Of a stretch of DNA of 64,000 nucleotides, positions 57,110 to 64,000 are shown one piece after another (the first letter of the stretch is position 1; the number at the start of each line of letters is the position of its first letter). Made by a program: the position numbers and the translations under genes. Source of the stretch: Leptodactylus fallax (taxonomy: Eukaryota; Chordata; Amphibia; Anura; Leptodactylidae); assembly GCA_947044405.1 (NCBI GenBank), contig CAMRHE010000459.1, forward strand, positions 842,501 to 906,500, read 5' to 3'. A model generated the notes under the pieces. The model made no database searches and was not told where the DNA came from. It saw only the letters and a list, made by a program, of their open reading frames with translations.

Positions 57110-60100
57110 TTCAGCTCGTCTCTGCGGGAGAGGAAGGGGACGCCACACAGGCTGTGTACAGAGAGAGACTGGGAGAGCACCCAGGGCAGGCTCTGCAGGG
57201 GAGGAAGGGGGAGCCACACAGGCTGTGTACAGAGAGAGACTGGGAGAGCACACAGGGCAGGCTCTGCAGGGGAGGAAGGGGGAGCCACACAGGCTGTGTA
57301 CAAGAGAGAGACGGGAGGCACCCAGGGCAGGCCGCGGGGGGAGGGGGGCCACAAGGCGGCAGACGGGAGACCACAGGGCAACCCGGGGGAAGGGGAGCCA
57401 CACAGGCGGACACAGAACGGGAACACACAGGGCACCGCAGGGAGGAGGGGACCACACAGGCGGACGAAAACGGGAACACACAGGGCACCCAGGAGGAGGG
57501 AGCCACACAGCGGACAAGAGAGAACGGGGACACCCGGGCAGCCCGGAGGGGCCACAAGGCCAGCGGGAACCACGGGCACCCGGGGGAAGGGGACCACACA
57601 GCGCACAGGACGGGAACACACAGGCACCGCGGGGGGAGGGGGCCCACAGGCGGCACGAGAACGGGGCACACGGCACCGCGGGGAGGAAGGGGCCACACAG
57701 GCTGGCAGAGAGAGCTGGGAGGCACACAGGGCAGGCTCTGCGGGGGAGGAAGGGGGAGCCACACAGGCTGTGTACAGAGAGAGAGACTGGGAGAGCACCC
57801 AGGGCAGGCTCTGCGGGGGAGGAAGGGGGAGCCACATAGGCTGTGTACAGAGAGAGACTGGGAGAGCACCCAGGGCAGACTCTGCGGGGGAGGAAGGGGG
57901 AGCCACACAGGCTGTGTACACAGAGAGACTGGGGAGAGCACACAGGGCAGGCTCTGCGGGGGAGGAAGGGGGAGCCACACAGGCTGTGTACAGAGAGAGA
58001 CTGGGAGAGCACACAGGGCAGGCTCTGCAGGGGAGGAAGGGGGAGCCACACAGGCTGTGTACAGAGAGAGAGACTGGGAGAGCACCCAGGGCAGGCTCTG
58101 CGGGGGAGGAAGGGGGAGCCACATAGGCTGTGTACAGAGAGACTGGGAGAGCACACAGGGCAGACTCTGCGGGGGGAGGAAGGGGGAGCCACACAGGCTG
58201 TGTACACAGAGAGACTGGGAGAGCACACAGGGCAGGCTCTGCTGGGGAGGAAGGGGGAGCCACACAGGCTGTGTACAGAGAGACTGGGAGAGCACACAGG
58301 GCAGGCTCTGCGGGGGAGGAAGGGGGAACCACACAGGCTGTGTACAGAGAGAGACTGGGAGAGCACACAGGGCAGACTCTGCGGGGGAGGAAGGGGGAGC
58401 CACACAGGCTGTGTACAGAGAGAGACTGGGAGCGCACCCAGGGCAGACTCTGCGGGGGAGGAAGGGGGAGCCACACAGGCTGTGTACAGAGAGAGACTGG
58501 GGAGAGCACCCAGGGCAGGCTCTGCGGGGGAGGAAGGGGGAGCCACATAGGCTGTGTACAGAGAGACTGGGAGAGCACACAGGGCAGACTCTGCGGGGGA
58601 GGAAGGGGGAGCCACACAGGCTGTGTACAGAGAGAGACTGGGAGAGCACCCAGGGCAGGCTCTGCAGGGGAGGAAGGGGGAGCCACACAGGCTGTGTACA
58701 GAGAGAGACTGGGAGAGCACCCAGGGCAGGCTCTGCAGGGGAGGAAGGGGGAGCCACACAGGCTGTGTACAGAGAGAGAGACTGGGAGAGCACCCAGGGC
58801 AGGCTCTGCGGGGGAGGAAGGGGGAGCCACATAGGCTGTGTACAGAGAGACTGGGAGAGCACACAGGGCAGACTCTGCGGGGGAGGAAGGGGGAGCCACA
58901 CAGGCTGTGTACACAGAGAGACTGGGAGAGCACACAGGGCAGGCTCTGCTGGGGAGGAAGGGGGAGCCACACAGGCTGTGTACAGAGAGACTGGGGAGAG
59001 CACACAGGGCAGGCTCTGCGGGGGGAGGAAGGGGGAACCACACAGGCTGTGTACAGAGAGAGACTGGGAGAGCACACAGGGCAGACTCTGCGGGGGAGGA
59101 AGGGGGAGCCACACAGGCTGTGTACAGAGAGACTGGGAGAGCACACAGGGCAGACTCTGCGGGGGAGGAAGGGGGAGCCACACAGGCTGTGTACACAGAG
59201 AGACTGGGGAGAGCACACAGGGCAGGCTCTGCGGGGGGAGGAAGGGGGAGCCACACAGGCTGTGTACAGAGAGAGACTGGGGAGAGCACACAGGGCAGGC
59301 TCTGCTGGGGGAGGAAGGGGGAGCCACACAGGCTGTGTACAGAGAGACTGGGAGAGCACACAGGGCAGGCTCTGCGGGGGGAGGAAGGGGGAGCCACACA
59401 GGCTGTGTACAGAGAGAGACTGGGAGAGCACACAGGGCAGGCTCTGCGGGGAGGAAGGGGGGAGCCACACAGGCTGTGTACAGAGAGAGACTGGGAGAGC
59501 ACACAGGGCAGACTCTGCAGGGGAGGAAGGGGAAGCCACACAGGCTGTGTACAGAGAGAGACTGGGAGAGCACACAGGGCAGGCTCTGCAGGGGAGGAAG
59601 GGGGGAGCCACACAGGCTGTGTACAGAGAGAGAGACTGGGAGAGCACCCAGGGCAGGCTCTGCGGGGGAGGAAGGGGGGAGCCACATAGGCTGTGTACAG
59701 AGAGACTGGGAGAGCACACAGGGCAGACTCTGCGGGGGAGGAAGGGGGAGCCACACAGGCTGTGTACACAGAGAGACTGGGAGAGCACACAGGGCAGGCT
59801 CTGCTGGGGAGGAAGGGGGAGCCACACAGGCTGTGTACAGAGAGACTGGGAGAGCACACAGGGCAGGCTCTGCGGGGGAGGAAGGGGGAACCACACAGGC
59901 TGTGTACAGAGAGAGACTGGGAGAGCACACAGGGCAGACTCTGCGGGGGGAGGAAGGGGGGAGCCACACAGGCTGTGTACAGAGAGAGACTGGGAGCGCA
60001 CCCAGGGCAGACTCTGCGGGGGAGGAAGGGGGAGCCACACAGGCTGTGTACAGAGAGAGACTGGGAGAGCACCCAGGGCAGGCTCTGCGGGGGAGGAAGG

Positions 60101-63100
60101 GGGAGCCACATAGGCTGTGTACAGAGAGACTGGGAGAGCACACAGGGCAGACTCTGCGGGGGAGGAAGGGGGAGCCACACAGGCTGTGTACAGAGAGAGA
60201 CTGGGAGAGCACCCAGGGCAGGCTCTGCAGGGGAGGAAGGGGGAGCCACACAGGCTGTGTACAGAGAGAGACTGGGGAGAGCACCCAGGGCAGGCTCTGC
60301 AGGGGAGGAAGGGGGAGCCACACAGGCTGTGTACAGAGAGAGAGACTGGGAGAGCACCCAGGGCAGGCTCTGCGGGGGAGGAAGGGGGAGCCACATAGGC
60401 TGTGTACAGAGAGACTGGGAGAGCACACAGGGCAGACTCTGCGGGGGGAGGAAGGGGGAGCCACACAGGCTGTGTACACAGAGAGACTGGGAGAGCACAC
60501 AGGGCAGGCTCTGCTGGGGAGGAAGGGGGAGCCACACAGGCTGTGTACAGAGAGACTGGGAGAGCACACAGGGCAGGCTCTGCGGGGGAGGAAGGGGGAA
60601 CCACACAGGCTGTGTACAGAGAGAGACTGGGAGAGCACACAGGGCAGACTCTGCGGGGGGAGGAAGGGGGAGCCACACAGGCTGTGTACAGAGAGACTGG
60701 GAGAGCACACAGGGCAGACTCTGCGGGGGGAGGAAGGGGGAGCCACACAGGCTGTGTACACAGAGAGACTGGGAGAGCACACAGGGCAGGCTCTGCGGGG
60801 GGAGGAAGGGGGAGCCACACAGGCTGTGTACAGAGAGAGACTGGGAGAGCACACAGGGCAGGCTCTGCTGGGGGAGGAAGGGGGAGCCACACAGGCTGTG
60901 TACAGAGAGACTGGGAGAGCACACAGGGCAGGCTCTGCGGGGGGAGGAAGGGGGAGCCACACAGGCTGTGTACAGAGAGAGACTGGGAGAGCACACAGGG
61001 CAGGCTCTGGAGGGGAGGAAGGGGGAGCCACACAGGCTGTGTACAGAGAGAGACTGGGAGAGCACACAGGGCAGGCTCTGCAGGGGAGAAAGGGGGAGCC
61101 ACACAGGCTGTGTACAGAGAGACTGGGAGAGCACACAGGGCAGACTCTGCGGGGGAGGAAGGGGGAGCCACACAGGCTGTGTACAGAGAGAGAGACTGGG
61201 AGAGCACACAGGGCAGGCTCTGCTGGGGAGGAAGGGGGAGCCACACAGGCTGTGTACAGAGAGACTGGGAGAGCACACAGGGCAGGCTCTGCGGGGGAGG
61301 AAGGGGGAGCCACACAGGCTGTGTACAGAGAGACTGGGAGAGCACACAGGGCAGACTCTGCGGGGGAGGAAGGGGGAGCCACACAGGCTGTGTACACAGA
61401 GAGACTGGGAGAGCACACAGGGCAGGCTCTGCGGGGGGGAGGAAGGGGGAGCCACACAGGCTGTGTACAGAGAGAGACTGGGAGAGCACACAGGGCAGGC
61501 TCTGCTGGGGGAGGAAGGGGGAGCCACACAGGCTGTGTACAGAGAGACTGGGAGAGCACACAGGGCAGGCTCTGCGGGGGGGAGGAAGGGGGAGCCACAC
61601 AGGCTGTGTACAGAGAGAGACTGGGAGAGCACACAGGGCAGGCTCTGCAGGGGAGGAAGGGGGAGCCACACAGGCTGTGTACAGAGAGAGACTGGGAGAG
61701 CACACAGGGCAGGCTCTTTAGGGGAGAAAGGGGGAGCCACACAGGCTGTGTACAGAGAGACTGGGAGAGCACACAGGGCAGACTCTGCGGGGGGAGGAAG
61801 GGGGAGCCACACAGGCTGTGTACAGAGAGAGAGACTGGGAGAGCACCCAGGGCAGACTCTGCGGGGGAGGAAGGGGGAGCCACACAGGCTGTGTACAGAG
61901 AGAGACTGGGAGAGCACACAGGGCAGGCTCTGCAGGGGAGGAAGGGGGAGCCACACAGGCTGTGTACAGAGAGAGACTGGGAGCGCACCCAGGGCAGACT
62001 CTGCGGGGGAGAAAGGGGGAACCACACAGGCTGTGTACAGAGAGAGACTGGGAGAGCACACAGGGCAGGCTCTGCGGGGAGGAAGGGGGAGCCACACAGG
62101 CTGTGTACAGAGAGAGACTGGGAGAGCACACAGGGCAGACTCTGCAGGGGAGGAAGGGGAAGCCACACAGGCTGTGTACAGAGAGAGAGACTGGGAGAGC
62201 ACACAGGGCAGGCTCTGCGGGGGAGGAAGGGGGAGCCACACAGGCTGTGTACAGAGAGAGAGACTGGGGAGAGCACACAGGGCAGGCTCTGCGGGGGGAG
62301 GAAGGGGGAGCCACACAGGCTGTGTACAGAGAGAGACTGGGAGAGCACACAGGGCAGGCTCTGCGGGGAGGAAGGGGGAGCCACACAGGCTGTGTACAGA
62401 GAGAGACTGGGAGAGCACACAGGGCAGGCTCTGCGGGGGGAGGAAGGGGGAGCCACACAGGCTGTGTACAGAGAGACTGGGAGAGCACACAGGGCAGGCT
62501 CTGCGGGGGGAGGAAGGGGGTGCCACACAGGCTGTGTACAGTGAGACTGGGAGAGCACACAGGGCAGACTCTGCAGGGGAGGAAGGGGAAGCCACACAGG
62601 CTGTGTACACAGAGAGAGACTGGGAGAGCACACAGGGCAGGCTCTGCGGGGGGAGGAAGGGGGAGCCACACAGGCTGTGTACAGAGAGACTGGGAGAGCA
62701 CACAGGGCAGGCTCTGCGGGGGAGGAAGGGGGAGCCACACAGGCTGTGTACAGAGAGACTGGGGAGAGCACACAGGGCAGGCTCTGCGGGGGAGGAAGGG
62801 GGTGCCACACAGGCTGTGTACAGTGAGACTGGGAGAGCACCCAGGGGAGACTCTGCGGGGGGAGGAAGGGGGAGCCACACAGGCTGTGTACAGAGAGAGA
62901 CTGGGAGAGCACACAGGGCAGGCTCTGCGGGGGAGGAAGGGGGAGCCACACAGGCTGTGTACAGAGAGAGACTGGGAGAGCACACAGGGCAGGCTCTGCG
63001 GGGGGAGGAAGGGGGAGCCACACAGGCTGTGTACAGAGAGACTGGGAGAGCACACAGGGCAGGCTCTGCTGGGGGAGGAAGGGGGAGCCACACAGGCTGT

Positions 63101-64000
63101 GTACAGAGAGACTGGGAGAGCACACAGGGCAGGCTCTGCGGGGGGAGGAAGGGGGAGCCACACAGGCTGTGTACAGAGAGACTGGGGAGAGCACACAGGG
63201 CATACTCTGCGGGGGGAGGAAGGGGGAGCCACACAGGCTGTGTACAGAGAGAGACTGGGAGAGCACACAGGGCAGGCTCTGCAGGGGAGGAAGGGGGAGC
63301 CACACAGGCTGTGTACACAGAGAGACTGGGGAGAGCACACAGGGCAGGCTCTGCGGGGGGAGGAAGGGGGAGCCACACTGGCTGTGTACAGAGAGAGACT
63401 GGGAGAGCACACAGGGCAGGCTCTGCGGGGGGAGGAAGGGGGAGCCACACAGGCTGTGTACAGAGAGACTGGGAGAGCACACAGGGCAGGCTCTGCGGGG
63501 GAGGAAGGGGGGTGCCACACAGGCTGTGTACAGTGAGACTGGGAGAGCACCCAGGGCAGACTCTGCGGGGGGAGGAAGGGGGAGCCACACAGGCTGTGTA
63601 CAGAGAGACTGGGAGAGCACACAGGGCAGACTCTGCGGGGGGAGGAAGGGGGAGCCACACAGGCTGTGTACAGAGAGAGACTGGGGAGAGCACACAGGGC
63701 AGACTCTGCGGGGGAGGAAGGGGGAGCCACACAGGCTGTGTACAGAGAGAGACTGGGAGAGCACACAGGGCATGCTCTGCAGGGGAGGAAGGGGGAGCCA
63801 CACAGGCTGTGTACAGAGAGAGACTGGGAGCGCACCCAGGGCAGACTCTGCGGGGGAGAAAGGGGGAACCACACAGGCTGTGTACAGAGAGAGACTGGGA
63901 GAGCACACAGGGCAGGCTCTGCAGGGGAGGAAGGGGGAGCCACACAGGCTGTGTACAGAGAGAGACTGGGAGAGCACACAGGGCAGGCTCTGCGGGGGGA
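57110..64000. repeat. 71 bp minisatellite, about 97 copies, running off the window
   Basis: The unit is about 71 bp (69-73): GCTGTGTACAGAGAGAGACT, GGGAGAGCACACAGGGCAGG, CTCTGCGGGGGAGGAAGGGG, GAGCCACACAG. Lengths vary by GA pairs and G runs. The variant CCACATAGG occurs at 57836, 58123, 58547, 58831, 59686, 60110 and 60395, giving a higher-order period of about 710 bp (10 units). The block 57300-57702 is abnormal and contains no T. Long open frames on both strands are repeat artefacts. Confidence 0.95.

Noticed and set aside
57056..64000. Frames of up to 2,288 codons on both strands in the 71 bp array.
   Set aside because: Several overlapping frames are open at once, units vary by one or two bases without regard to frame, and no known domain is present.

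Overview
The window looks like vertebrate nuclear DNA, most likely an amphibian or another non-mammalian tetrapod. It has short exons with GT/AG splice sites, a Tc1/mariner fossil, a 3'-end LINE fragment with the common 'GCGCTATATAAATAAA' tail, and a CpG/CCAAT-rich divergent promoter. The species itself cannot be read from the sequence.

Two genes lie head to head. On the plus strand are the first three coding exons of an LRCH-family gene, best read as LRCH4: exon 1 at 9300-9519, exon 2 at 53956-54100 and exon 3 at 54179-54305, joined in phases 1, 2 and 0. The gene continues beyond the window. On the minus strand, from about 7.5 kb down to position 1, are exons of FBXO24 (F-box plus RCC1-like protein). 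From memory this is the same FBXO24/LRCH4 head-to-head order as in human, which supports both names. The FBXO24 copy looks dead: a 685 bp LINE fragment with 8 bp target-site duplications sits inside the F-box exon, and there are in-frame stops and frameshifts in at least three exons, although most splice sites survive.

About 54 of the 64 kb (about 85%, my sum of array lengths) is tandem repeat. The arrays are: a 50 bp unit (4348-7308), a 99 bp unit (7597-8101), a purine-only G/GA tract (9554-11652), a 57 bp unit (13735-34080, about 357 copies), a 37 bp unit (34408-39705), a 37-39 bp unit passing into a related 34 bp unit (40113-53939), a 47 bp unit with an inverted arm (54640-56965) and a 71 bp unit (57110 to the window end). 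LRCH4 intron 1 is 44.4 kb and almost entirely repeat. Several arrays have higher-order structure, the clearest being a period of about 7 kb in the 57 bp array.

The very long open reading frames in these arrays result from unit lengths divisible by three or from stop-poor composition, and are not called as genes. No CRISPR array, rRNA or tRNA was seen. The strongest points for follow-up are the LINE-broken FBXO24, the exon 2 splice acceptor of LRCH4 that abuts a minisatellite, the palindrome in intron 3, and a 403-base stretch without a single T (57300-57702) that looks like a base-dropout error in the assembly.
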